A stretch of 49,778 nucleotides of DNA from an uncultured Lachnospiraceae bacterium (GTDB lineage Bacteria; Bacillota; Clostridia; Lachnospirales; Lachnospiraceae), in NCBI GenBank assembly GCA_946549035.1, contig CAMNQH010000022.1:1-49778 (forward strand), written 5' to 3'. Position numbers and translations under genes: made by a program. Position 1 is the stretch's first letter, and every line of letters starts with the position of its first letter. The notes beneath the pieces were generated by a model. That model was not told the origin of the DNA and searched no databases. It saw only the letters and a program-made list of their open reading frames with translations. Positions 7,884-16,697 of the stretch are shown in pieces.

Positions 7884-8308
7884 AGCATGAGAACATCGCA
7901 GAAGAATTACGAGGCGAGCTGAAAGAATTATTCCATAGGCAAGCCCATATACCGATCACAATAAATATTCTAGAAGAAAATAGGTGCGAGAGTCAAATCA
8001 CATTTGTGAATGAAGTCAAGAAGTATCTGAAACGATTGTCTATATCTGGAAGTAATTGTTTATCCTTTGGTAAAGATGATATCCCATACTCAAAAGAGAT
8101 TCGAAAGGTGCGTAGTTTATTTCAGTTGGAGGAGCGTATCATGGAATTAATCTCTAAGCGAGGTGATATTACAGTAAAGGAAGAAGAGGCATTTAGCGAA
8201 ATAGAAAAATATATGGGGATTGATATGGACACAAAGGAAGGAAATAAGGAAGTGTCAATTGTTGAATTAAGTGAAACATTAGAAGCATTTATGCTGCCCC
8301 AAAAATGA
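7838..8308 (+). CDS. Hypothetical protein overlapping the 6702 gene; probable -1 frame extension
   Basis: Open frame of 156 codons, 46 bases overlapping the previous gene in the -1 frame. Its ATG has no ribosome site, being preceded by a T-run and GAA. The frame is open across the slippery U-UUU-UUG, so it is more easily read as the C-terminal part of the 6702 product, reached by frameshift or separated by a one-base deletion in the T-run. The product is highly charged and helical (ELRGELKELFHRQ, EERIMELISKRG, ELSETLEAFM). No domain is recognised. It ends 96 bases before hsdR. Confidence 0.55.
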   Translation: MDGKIWFKTKFETILKHENIAEELRGELKELFHRQAHIPITINILEENRCESQITFVNEVKKYLKRLSISGSNCLSFGKDDIPYSKEIRKVRSLFQLEERIMELISKRGDITVKEEEAFSEIEKYMGIDMDTKEGNKEVSIVELSETLEAFMLPQK

Positions 8309-8341
8309 TATTTTTCAGAAAATGGCTGTTTTTCGAAGTCT

Positions 8342-8371
8342 TTGACCTATTCACTATAGTATTATTATAGT
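8342..8371 (+). promoter_or_regulatory. hsdR promoter with inverted repeat over the -10
   Basis: TTGACC (8342-8347), 17 bases, TTATAG (8365-8370). An inverted repeat ACTATA-N7-TATAGT (8353-8371) overlaps the -10, a position suited to repression. Restriction operons are often controlled this way, but no regulator gene is evident nearby. Confidence 0.5.
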
Positions 8372-8404
8372 AGTAGAACAACAAAGAATGGAGGCGAATC
8401 GGTT

Positions 8405-11400
8405 ATGATTACTGTTAGTGGGAAGAAACATATGTTTAATGAAGCTACGCGTGTGCAAATGCCTGCCATCGTGCATCTTACGAGGCTTGGATATACTTAT
8501 TATGGAAAAATATCAGAGGATATGGCGGGAAAGTTATATGAGCCGGATACCAATATATTAATAGGTGTTTTTACAAAACAATTTGATAAATTGAATCCCC
8601 AACGAGCAGGCGAAGCGTTGCAAGTATTGAGAGAGATCCGACAGGAACTGGATAACGATGACCTTGGAAGAAGTTTTTACTTACGTTTAATCAGTGCCTT
8701 GCCTGTAAGACTAATTGACTATGACGACCCTAAAAATAATGTCTATCATTGTACAGCGGAGTTTACCTGTAAAAATGGTCAGGATGAATTTAGGCCGGAT
8801 ATTACATTGTTTGTGAACGGCCTGCCTCTTGTTTTTGTTGAGGTTAAAAAGCCTAATAATCACGGAGGAATGGTTGCGGAAAGCAAGCGTATGAATAGAC
8901 AGAGATTTCCCAATAAGAAATTCCGCAGATTTCTAAACATTACCCAGTTGATGATATTTTCAAATAATATGGAATATGATGTAATGGGTGGAATCGTACC
9001 TATCCAAGGTGTTTTCTATTGTACTGCGGCAAAGACAGAGGCACCCTTTAATTGTTTTAGAGAAGAAAATTCTGCAGGGGCTGAAATTGCATCTTATCAT
9101 AAAAAGTACCCATATAAAGATATAGCGCCTGATGTGGATAAGAAGATTTTAACGGATTTTAACTGTCAAGTAATTCATCATGCGCCGGAATATCAGACAA
9201 ACCTTAATATAAATTCACCTACGAACAGGGTATTGACTTCTATGTGCAGTCCGGAAAGATTACTGTTTATGATCAAGTACGGAATTGCCTATGTGAAGAT
9301 GGAAAAAGAAGTTGATGGGAAGATTGAATTTACGGATCAAAAACATATTATGCGTTATCAGCAGATGTTTGCAGCTTTGGCGGTGCGTAAGAAATTAGAA
9401 GAAGGGAAGAAATCCGGTGTTATTTGGCATACGCAGGGAAGTGGAAAAACGGCTCTTTCTTATTATTTAACGTTTGTGCTAACCGACTATTTTGCCAGGC
9501 AGAATAAAGTTGCTAAATTCTACTTTATTGTAGATAGACTCGATTTGTTGGAACAGGCGTCACAAGAGTTCGAAGCACGTGGATTGGAAGTTAAAACTGC
9601 TAATTCCAGGGCGGAGCTAATGGAACAATTTAGAAATAACCAAGCTATGGAAGGGAATAGCGGGAAGCCGGAAATTACGGTTGTTAATATTCAACGTTTT
9701 GCGGAGGACAGACAGAAGGTCCGCTTGGAAGCCTATGCTACGAATCTTCAGCGAATATTTATGATTGATGAAGCCCATCGTGGATATAATCCTGCAGGCA
9801 GCTTTCTTGCAAATCTGTTTGATGCGGATGAAAATGCAGTAAAAATTGCTCTTACAGGAACGCCTTTGCTGAAAGAAGAGAGAGCTTCCTGGAAGATATT
9901 TGGAGAGTATTTTCATACGTATTATTATGATAAATCTATTCAGGATGGATATACGTTAAAAATTATTCGCGAGGATATTGAAACATCATATAAAGAGAAA
10001 CTATCACAGATTTATGAAAAGCTTGAGCCGCTGGTGGAAAAAAAAGATATCAAAAAGAGTCAAATTATTGAGCACGATAGCTATGTGAAAGAATTTTTGA
10101 GATACATAATTACCGATTTGAAGCAGTTTAGGGTAATCAAAGGGGACGATACTCTTGGGGGAATGGTTATTTGTGAAACCAGTGAGCAAGCCAGAAAATT
10201 TTATGCATATTTTGATGAAATCCAAGCAGAATTAAACAAATCAGCATCGAATCCAAGCGTACTTAAGGCCAGATTGATTCTTCACGACAGTGATGATAAA
10301 GAAACCAGAAAACAAATAGTAAAAGATTTTAAGAAGAATATGACCGTTGATATTTTAATTGTATTCAATATGCTGCTGACAGGTTTCGATGCGCCGAGAT
10401 TAAAACGTCTGTACTTTGGCAGAAAACTGAAAGACCATAATTTATTGCAGGCTATTACCCGGGTTAATAGGCCATATAAGAATAATAGATATGGTTACAT
10501 CATAGATTTTGCAGACATTAAGTCTAATTTCAAACGCACCAATGAAGCGTATATGCGGGAGTTGAATCGCTTCAATGACCCTGATGAAACAGGGGCTGGA
10601 AATGAAACCGATACGTTTGGGCAAGTACTTGAAGACCCAGAGGCGCTAATCCAGCAGATGCGTGAAGTACGTCAAGTTCTTTTTTCTTATACAACTGACA
10701 ATTTAGAAGCATTCAGCTCTGAGATTTCAACGATTGAGGACAAAGGGGAATTGTTGAAATTGAGAAAAGTACTGATATCTGCAAGAGATTGCTGTAATGT
10801 TGTCAGAACATTTGGGGATGATGAATTAAAAGAGGCGTTTGCCCGTTTGGAAATAACGAAGCTTCCAGAGATGATTTCAGAAATTCAACATCATATTGAT
10901 AACATAAACCAAAAGGAAGCTTTTGCAGAAGATGATACAACAAGACAATTGGTTCATGAGGCAATGCAAGATATTATCTTTAACTTTAGTAAAATCGGAG
11001 AAGAAGAGATGAAGCTGATTGCCGGAGGCGTTGAGCTACAAGAAAAATGGAAAAAGACGATCCAAGCTTTTACAAGAAATATAGATCCGGATGATCCTGA
11101 ATTTATGACTTTGAAAGAGGCGTTCATGCAACGTTTCAAGGAACATGGTTTTATTATCAACAGCATTGACGAATTTACTCAGCATTCTAAGGTTCTTGAT
11201 GAAGTGTTAAAGAAGCTCAATGAATTGCAGAAACGGAATACTGTGCTTATGAGAAAATATAAAGGTGATGCTAAATTTGCACGAGTCCATAAACGAATTC
11301 GTGAAGAAAATCAGCAGAGGGCTGGGCATGGGAAAAAGCCTTTGGTGTCTACCTATGATGAAATCATCATGGATGTGCTTTTATCTATAAAAAGTGATAT

Positions 11401-11593
11401 TGATCAGAAGGTTTATGACAGACACGACATTTTAAGGAAAGATGCTTATTTTGAACAAACCGTAATGTCACAGATTAAACTTGGTATGGATAAAATGGGC
11501 ATATCCAGCGCAAGAGAAGACAGACTGTTTATTCAAAGCAGAATTGCCCGTCAATATCTTGACCAGTATTATGCCACATATCCGGCAGCATAA
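8405..11593 (+). CDS. hsdR: Type I restriction endonuclease subunit R
   Basis: Motor and nuclease subunit of a type I restriction-modification complex, 1062 residues, the usual length. The N-terminal nuclease domain shows the PD-(D/E)XK pattern: RPDITLF (D about 131) and FVEVKKP (E and K about 146-148). The helicase part has Walker A HTQGSGKT (about 341-348), DEAH in MIDEAHRG (about 453), LTGTP, and the late motif LLTGFDAP followed by an AITRVNRP arginine motif. The C-terminal third is the helical domain that contacts the methylase core. GGAGG lies ten bases before ATG. It is the first gene of hsdR-hsdM-hsdS, with hsdM starting 24 bases after its stop. All catalytic motifs are intact, so the enzyme is predicted to be active. 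Confidence 0.96.
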   Translation: MITVSGKKHMFNEATRVQMPAIVHLTRLGYTYYGKISEDMAGKLYEPDTNILIGVFTKQFDKLNPQRAGEALQVLREIRQELDNDDLGRSFYLRLISALPVRLIDYDDPKNNVYHCTAEFTCKNGQDEFRPDITLFVNGLPLVFVEVKKPNNHGGMVAESKRMNRQRFPNKKFRRFLNITQLMIFSNNMEYDVMGGIVPIQGVFYCTAAKTEAPFNCFREENSAGAEIASYHKKYPYKDIAPDVDKKILTDFNCQVIHHAPEYQTNLNINSPTNRVLTSMCSPERLLFMIKYGIAYVKMEKEVDGKIEFTDQKHIMRYQQMFAALAVRKKLEEGKKSGVIWHTQGSGKTALSYYLTFVLTDYFARQNKVAKFYFIVDRLDLLEQASQEFEARGLEVKTANSRAELMEQFRNNQAMEGNSGKPEITVVNIQRFAEDRQKVRLEAYATNLQRIFMIDEAHRGYNPAGSFLANLFDADENAVKIALTGTPLLKEERASWKIFGEYFHTYYYDKSIQDGYTLKIIREDIETSYKEKLSQIYEKLEPLVEKKDIKKSQIIEHDSYVKEFLRYIITDLKQFRVIKGDDTLGGMVICETSEQARKFYAYFDEIQAELNKSASNPSVLKARLILHDSDDKETRKQIVKDFKKNMTVDILIVFNMLLTGFDAPRLKRLYFGRKLKDHNLLQAITRVNRPYKNNRYGYIIDFADIKSNFKRTNEAYMRELNRFNDPDETGAGNETDTFGQVLEDPEALIQQMREVRQVLFSYTTDNLEAFSSEISTIEDKGELLKLRKVLISARDCCNVVRTFGDDELKEAFARLEITKLPEMISEIQHHIDNINQKEAFAEDDTTRQLVHEAMQDIIFNFSKIGEEEMKLIAGGVELQEKWKKTIQAFTRNIDPDDPEFMTLKEAFMQRFKEHGFIINSIDEFTQHSKVLDEVLKKLNELQKRNTVLMRKYKGDAKFARVHKRIREENQQRAGHGKKPLVSTYDEIIMDVLLSIKSDIDQKVYDRHDILRKDAYFEQTVMSQIKLGMDKMGISSAREDRLFIQSRIARQYLDQYYATYPAA

Positions 11594-11617
11594 GATAGTA
11601 AAAATGGAGAGCGACTA

Positions 11618-13240
11618 ATGAATATAAAAGAAAAAACAGTGGCCCTGATTGATGCTTTAAAGTCAACATGCCAGACATATGGTATGGGTAACGACGGAAA
11701 CGAATATAAGATCATTACACAGGTTTTTTTGTATAAATTCCTCAATGACAAATTTGGGTACGAAGTAAAAAAAATCAGGCCAAAGCTTGCAACTGCAGAA
11801 TCCTGGGATGTAGCTTTCGGAAATATGACAAAAGATGACAGATTGGATCTGTTTGACGAGATGTCACCGGATATTCCGCGTTTGAATCCGGAACATTTGA
11901 TTTCATTTTTATGGAATCAGCAGACAAAGGGTGATTTTGACATCATTTTTGATAACACAATGATAGACATTGCTGATTTGAACATTGCAATTTTTTCGAC
12001 ACAGACTACACAGAATACGAAGATTCCTTTGTTTGAGAAATTAACCCAGTATGTTACGGATGAAGCGCAGAGAGCGCCTTTTGCGAGAGCGCTTGTAGAT
12101 AAACTTGTAAATTTTTCCTTTGAGGAAGCTTTTTGTGAACATTATGATTTTTTTGCAGTCGTATTTGAATATTTGATTAAGGATTACAATACAGCCGGAG
12201 GGGGGAAGTATGCAGAGTACTATACGCCCCATGCAATTGCGGCGATTATGGCAAGGCTGCTTGTAGGCGAAAACAGTGACTTACACAATATGGAATGTTA
12301 CGATCCTTCAGCAGGAACAGGTACATTGTTGATGGCTCTCGCACATCAAATAGGGGAAGATAAATGTACTATATTTTCACAGGATATTTCTCAGAGAAGT
12401 AATAAAATGTTAAAGTTAAATCTAATTCTGAACGGCTTAGTATCTTCCCTGGATCATGCCATTCAGGGTGATACGTTGACCTCCCCTTATCATAAATCAG
12501 ACGATGGCCAGAATCTACGCCAATTTGATTTTGTAGTATCCAATCCGCCCTTCAAAATGGATTTTTCAGATACAAGGGAAAAGATTGCTGCAATGCCGGC
12601 ACGTTTCTGGGCCGGGGTTCCTTCTGTCCCAAAGAAGAAAAAGGAAAGTATGGCAATTTACACATGCTTTATCCAGCATGTGGTTAATTCTTTAAAGGCG
12701 AATGGAAAAGGTGCAATCGTAGTACCTACAGGATTTTTGACAGCTAAGAGCAGCGTTGAAGGAAAAGTCCTTAAAAAACTGGTTGATGATCATATTGTTT
12801 ATGGCGTTATCAGTATGCCCTCCAATGTATTTGCTAATACCGGTACAAATGTATCCGTTCTTTTCTTTGATAATTCGAAATCTGCGGACAAAGTTGTGCT
12901 GATAGATGCATCGAAGCTGGGAGAAGAGTTCAAGGACGGAAATAACCAGAAACGCCGTCTTCGTGATTTTGAGATAGACCAGATTGTGGAAACTTTTTTA
13001 AATAAGGAAACAGTGGAAGACTTTTCGGTTGCAGTAACTTATGATGAAATGAAAGAGAAGAAATATTCCCTTTCAGCAGGGCAGTATTTTGATGTGAAAA
13101 TTGCATATGTGGAGCTTTCACAGGAGGAATTTGAGGAGAGAATGGCTGCTTATCAGAGGAAATTGCAGGAATATTTTGATGAAGGCAACCGACTTCAGGA
13201 CGAAATCATGGAGCAGTTAAAGAAGGTAAAGTATGAATAA
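11618..13240 (+). CDS. hsdM: Type I DNA methyltransferase subunit M
   Basis: N6-adenine methyltransferase of the type I system, 540 residues. The N-terminal helical domain (about 1-150) is followed by the catalytic domain with the S-adenosylmethionine motif DPSAGTGTLL (about 228-237) and the catalytic motif NPPF (about 308-311). The region EYYTPHAIAAIMARLL is typical of HsdM. The C-terminus is a coiled coil that contacts HsdS. A ribosome site (GGAGAG) precedes the start. The stop overlaps the hsdS start by eight bases, indicating translational coupling and matched M and S levels. It protects host DNA at the site chosen by HsdS. Confidence 0.96.
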   Translation: MNIKEKTVALIDALKSTCQTYGMGNDGNEYKIITQVFLYKFLNDKFGYEVKKIRPKLATAESWDVAFGNMTKDDRLDLFDEMSPDIPRLNPEHLISFLWNQQTKGDFDIIFDNTMIDIADLNIAIFSTQTTQNTKIPLFEKLTQYVTDEAQRAPFARALVDKLVNFSFEEAFCEHYDFFAVVFEYLIKDYNTAGGGKYAEYYTPHAIAAIMARLLVGENSDLHNMECYDPSAGTGTLLMALAHQIGEDKCTIFSQDISQRSNKMLKLNLILNGLVSSLDHAIQGDTLTSPYHKSDDGQNLRQFDFVVSNPPFKMDFSDTREKIAAMPARFWAGVPSVPKKKKESMAIYTCFIQHVVNSLKANGKGAIVVPTGFLTAKSSVEGKVLKKLVDDHIVYGVISMPSNVFANTGTNVSVLFFDNSKSADKVVLIDASKLGEEFKDGNNQKRRLRDFEIDQIVETFLNKETVEDFSVAVTYDEMKEKKYSLSAGQYFDVKIAYVELSQEEFEERMAAYQRKLQEYFDEGNRLQDEIMEQLKKVKYE

Positions 13241-14336
13241 GACAAAGCTTGGAAATATAGCAAATATCATAACGGGTCCGTTTGGTTCTCAGTTACATAT
13301 GGAAGATTATGTAGATGCTGGTATTCCTGTTATTATGCCTCAGAATATAAAAGGACGAATGGTAGATTATAATGGAATCGCTCAAATATCAGAAGAGGAT
13401 TTTACAAGATTAATTAGGTACGCTACAAAAGAAAATGATTTGATTTATGCAAGAAGAGGCGATGTAAAGAAACACGCGTTTATTTTATCTGATTCTCCTA
13501 CTTTATGTGGAACGGGATGCTTACGAGTGAGGGTTGTAGATGAATCTGTATATCCGTTGTTTTTATCATTTTACCTTAATAGGCCGGAAACCAAAAGGTG
13601 GATATTTTCTCATGCTGTTGGAACAAATATGCCTAATTTGAATACAGGAATCTTAGCGGATGTTCCAGTGGAGTTTCCAAGTTTAAATGAACAGATAAAA
13701 ATAGCAGAATTATTACAGAAGATAGATACAAAAATTAATAATAACAATAAAATAAATGATAATTTACAGCAAATGGCCTATATCACATACCTGCATATGT
13801 TTTATGGAAAAAGGCCGAATACAAAGCTTGGTGATATTCTGATAGAACATCCAAAGTCTTCTATTCAAGTTAGTGAAGCTAAAGAGGCATTAGGTAGGTA
13901 TCCATTTTTTACAAGCGGTGATGCTATTTTTCAATGGGATGAACCACTTGCATTAGGCAGAAACTGCTTCTTAAATACCGGAGGCAATGCCGATGTGAAA
14001 TTTTATGTCGGTGAAGCTGCTTATTCAACCGATACTTGGTGTATTACCGCAAAGGATAACTTGTCTGACTATCTTTACATGTTACTGGAAAGTATAAAGC
14101 CAGAGTTAAATTTGAAATTCTTCCAAAGGACAGGATTAAAACATCTTCAAAAGCCATTACTTAAGGAAAGACCCATGTATGTACCTTGTGCCAGTGAACT
14201 GTATGTTTTTAACAATGATGTTCAGCCGTGGTTATCAATGATATCCGATAACATTCGAGAATCTAAAGAACTCACGGCACTCAGAGATTGGCTTTTGCCC
14301 ATGCTCATGAATGGACAAGCTACCATCTCTGACTAA
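13233..14336 (+). CDS. hsdS: Type I specificity subunit S
   Basis: DNA-recognition subunit, 367 residues, with two target-recognition domains. The first covers about residues 1-150 (LGNIANIITGPFGSQL start; NEQIKIAELLQKIDTKIN as the first conserved helix, about 150-168). The second covers about 185-335 and ends with the second helical repeat and ALRDWLLPMLMNGQ, typical of the family's end. It recruits two HsdM and two HsdR subunits. The target sequence cannot be deduced by reading. No spare or inverted hsdS copy is present in the window, so phase-variable shuffling is not indicated here. The start lies inside the end of hsdM. Confidence 0.93.
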   Translation: MNKTKLGNIANIITGPFGSQLHMEDYVDAGIPVIMPQNIKGRMVDYNGIAQISEEDFTRLIRYATKENDLIYARRGDVKKHAFILSDSPTLCGTGCLRVRVVDESVYPLFLSFYLNRPETKRWIFSHAVGTNMPNLNTGILADVPVEFPSLNEQIKIAELLQKIDTKINNNNKINDNLQQMAYITYLHMFYGKRPNTKLGDILIEHPKSSIQVSEAKEALGRYPFFTSGDAIFQWDEPLALGRNCFLNTGGNADVKFYVGEAAYSTDTWCITAKDNLSDYLYMLLESIKPELNLKFFQRTGLKHLQKPLLKERPMYVPCASELYVFNNDVQPWLSMISDNIRESKELTALRDWLLPMLMNGQATISD

Positions 14337-14358
14337 GTTTCTATATGATCGTTTATAA

Positions 14359-14637
14359 CCGGAATTCGGAAAGAAAATCACAATACATTCAAGTGCTTCT
14401 GAGTACCTTACATTTGTGGCTGCCACAGGAGGCAGCGGTAGCAGCTATAAAATGCGCTACGGGTATGAGAATATTTGGTTGACGCAAAAAATCATTGCAA
14501 AACAGGCAAAACTTCATACTGAAACAGAGTTTGGAAAATACAGGATTATCCAGGATAAGCCCTTTGTATCAGACTTCGACCGTTATATGTTAGAATTGAG
14601 GGAAGCGGCAAGCGATACCAATGCAACGTACGAGTAG
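14359..14637 (+). pseudogene. RhuM family protein remnant with internal deletion
   Basis: The frame reads FGKKITIHSSASEYLTFVAA, then MRYGYENIWLTQK, matching the start of virulence RhuM family proteins, including the conserved IWLTQ segment. It then jumps to KYRIIQDKPFVSDFDRYMLE, which resembles the C-terminal end of the same family. The roughly 250 residues that normally lie between are missing. No start codon with a ribosome site fits well. RhuM genes are often found inside type I restriction loci, so the position just after hsdS fits a decayed accessory gene. Confidence 0.7.
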
Positions 14638-14724
14638 TCGTTTCAGCATGGCCAACTCTCACCAATGGCTTGCAGTTCTAAATTATCATTTACATTATAA
14701 AACATACAGTAAAGGAGAACAAAA

Positions 14725-16494
14725 ATGCCAACAACAATAGAAGTGAATAAACAGAGCGTTGAGGCTCTTTTAGGAAGCGGAAAAATAAAACCCTTTGTAA
14801 TTCCGGAATATCAACGGCCATATGCATGGACAGACGAACAGGTAGAGACTCTTTTTGAAGATTTATGGGAATTTACAGCCACAAGCGGCGGTACGGAGCG
14901 AGACGGTTCATACTTTCTGGGCAGTATTGTGGCTTATGAAAATGAAGATGGGGAGCAGGAAATTATTGATGGCCAGCAGCGTATTACTTCTCTGTTCCTT
15001 TTGCTTCGCGCTATTTATACGCGATTGGTTGCCACGCCAGAATCCGAAAGAACGGCGGAAGCCAACAACTTTATTGGAAAGATTGAGCCGGCTATCTGGA
15101 GGACAAATAAACTGACCGGTACGGTGGATTTTAAAAATATCCTTTTAACGTCACGTGTCGTTAATAATGATGGCAACAAAATACTGCGTTCCATATTGGA
15201 GACCGGAATGGCGGATGAGAATGCCAAAGATAACTACTCAAAGAACTACCGATATTTTCAGGGATTGTTTGATAAACACGCGACAGAAAACCCATTGATG
15301 GTATATCAGTTTATTTATGCACTTTTGAATCAGGCGATTTTGCTTCCAATCACTGCTGATACGCAGGATACGGCCCTGACCATCTTTTCAACATTAAACG
15401 ATAGGGGGCTGCCTCTTTCCGATGCAGATATTTTTAAGGCAAAAATTTATAATCAGTTGGAAGAAGAGGAAAAGAAAGATTTTATAGAGCGCTGGAAGGA
15501 ATTGGACGAACAGGCAGCGGAAGCGAATGAAAGTATACAGCAGCTTTTCTACTATGCTATGTTTTATTTTCGCGGGTTGGAGCAGGATACCAAAACAACC
15601 ACTCCCGGGGTGAGAAAATATTATGCTGTAAATAAATTTGAGAGATTACATAAGCCCGGCTTGTTAGATATGCTGTTTGTGATTTTGAACTTATGGAAGG
15701 TCGTGAACAGGGGAGAAGAAATGGAACAGGAGGCTTGGTCTAAAAATGTGAAAATCAGGCAGTCTCTGGACATATTGAGCTCATACCCCAATGAATTTTG
15801 GAAATATCCGGTTGTTATTTATTATATTTGCTATCGCAATGAGGAGCATTTTGAGACGAAGTTTGGCTTGTTCCTAAATAAATTATTGACAGAATTGCTG
15901 ACAAAGTATCTGCTGCTTCCTACCATCAATGCTGTTAAAATGGATATCCTGAAATTAAATTCTGCGATTGTATCATCAGATACGCCTGTATTTGATTTTA
16001 AGGATATAGATACCAGCCAGTTAGAGACATATATTCATAATCCAAATAAAAAAATTGTGCGTATGCTGTTAAAAACGCTGGCATATGAACAGCAGGACGA
16101 GCTTCTTCCAGAACGATGGGAGATTGAACATATTTTTCCGCAGAAATGGCGGACAAATTATTTTGTAGATGTGCCTGATGAAACCATCAAGAAAAAGATT
16201 GAGCATATCGGGAATAAACTTCCATTTGAAAAGAAGTTGAATATCATAGCTGGGAACGGTTATTTTGGTAAAAAGAAAAAAGAGTATGCTGCTTCTAAAA
16301 TTGCTATCACCCAAGCTATGGGAACATCGAATATAGAAGAATGGGATATGGATTCTATTATAAAAAGGGATATCCGCATCTCCGATGCTATCATGGCGAT
16401 TTTGTCTAAGTGGGATCATGACTACGGGAGCTTGTTTGGAACAGAGTCAATAGAAAATAACGATTCATATTCATCAAAAGGAATTGATCGTTAG
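14725..16494 (+). CDS. DUF262/DUF1524 GmrSD-like nuclease
   Basis: A 589-residue protein with the two-domain plan of GmrS-GmrD fusions, type IV restriction enzymes that cut modified phage DNA. The N-terminal DUF262 domain has FVIPEYQRPYAW (about residues 25-36) and the ParB-like DGQQRITSL motif (about 80-88). The C-terminal DUF1524 domain has the HNH-type WEIEHIFPQKW segment (about 463-473) and the downstream GNKLPFEKKLNIIAGN stretch with conserved asparagines. A strong site (AAAGGAGAAC) precedes ATG. Its own terminator follows. It sits beside a type I system, typical of defence islands. Single-protein homologues include anti-phage proteins such as BrxU; substrate preference here is unknown. 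Confidence 0.87.
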   Translation: MPTTIEVNKQSVEALLGSGKIKPFVIPEYQRPYAWTDEQVETLFEDLWEFTATSGGTERDGSYFLGSIVAYENEDGEQEIIDGQQRITSLFLLLRAIYTRLVATPESERTAEANNFIGKIEPAIWRTNKLTGTVDFKNILLTSRVVNNDGNKILRSILETGMADENAKDNYSKNYRYFQGLFDKHATENPLMVYQFIYALLNQAILLPITADTQDTALTIFSTLNDRGLPLSDADIFKAKIYNQLEEEEKKDFIERWKELDEQAAEANESIQQLFYYAMFYFRGLEQDTKTTTPGVRKYYAVNKFERLHKPGLLDMLFVILNLWKVVNRGEEMEQEAWSKNVKIRQSLDILSSYPNEFWKYPVVIYYICYRNEEHFETKFGLFLNKLLTELLTKYLLLPTINAVKMDILKLNSAIVSSDTPVFDFKDIDTSQLETYIHNPNKKIVRMLLKTLAYEQQDELLPERWEIEHIFPQKWRTNYFVDVPDETIKKKIEHIGNKLPFEKKLNIIAGNGYFGKKKKEYAASKIAITQAMGTSNIEEWDMDSIIKRDIRISDAIMAILSKWDHDYGSLFGTESIENNDSYSSKGIDR

Positions 16495-16626
16495 TTTTAT
16501 GTAGGTGCTTTGTTTGGATGCAACGAGAAAAGAATTGAATTTGAAGTGACCATACTTTCGTCGTAAGAAAATCGTATGAATTTCCAAGTAAAAAAGTAGG
16601 AAGTCTGTTGGACGGAACGAGAAAAC

Positions 16627-16676
16627 AGCGCTCTTGTTTTTGATAAAATATCTGTATCAAAGCAAGAGTGCTTTTT
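16627..16676 (+). terminator. Terminator after the GmrSD-like gene
   Basis: AGCGCTCTTG (16627-16636) pairs with CAAGAGTGCT (one wobble). The inner bases TTTGATA and TATCAAA pair as well, giving a long two-part stem followed by TTTTT. Confidence 0.8.
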
Positions 16677-16697
16677 ACATAAGGAGGAATGATTGAT

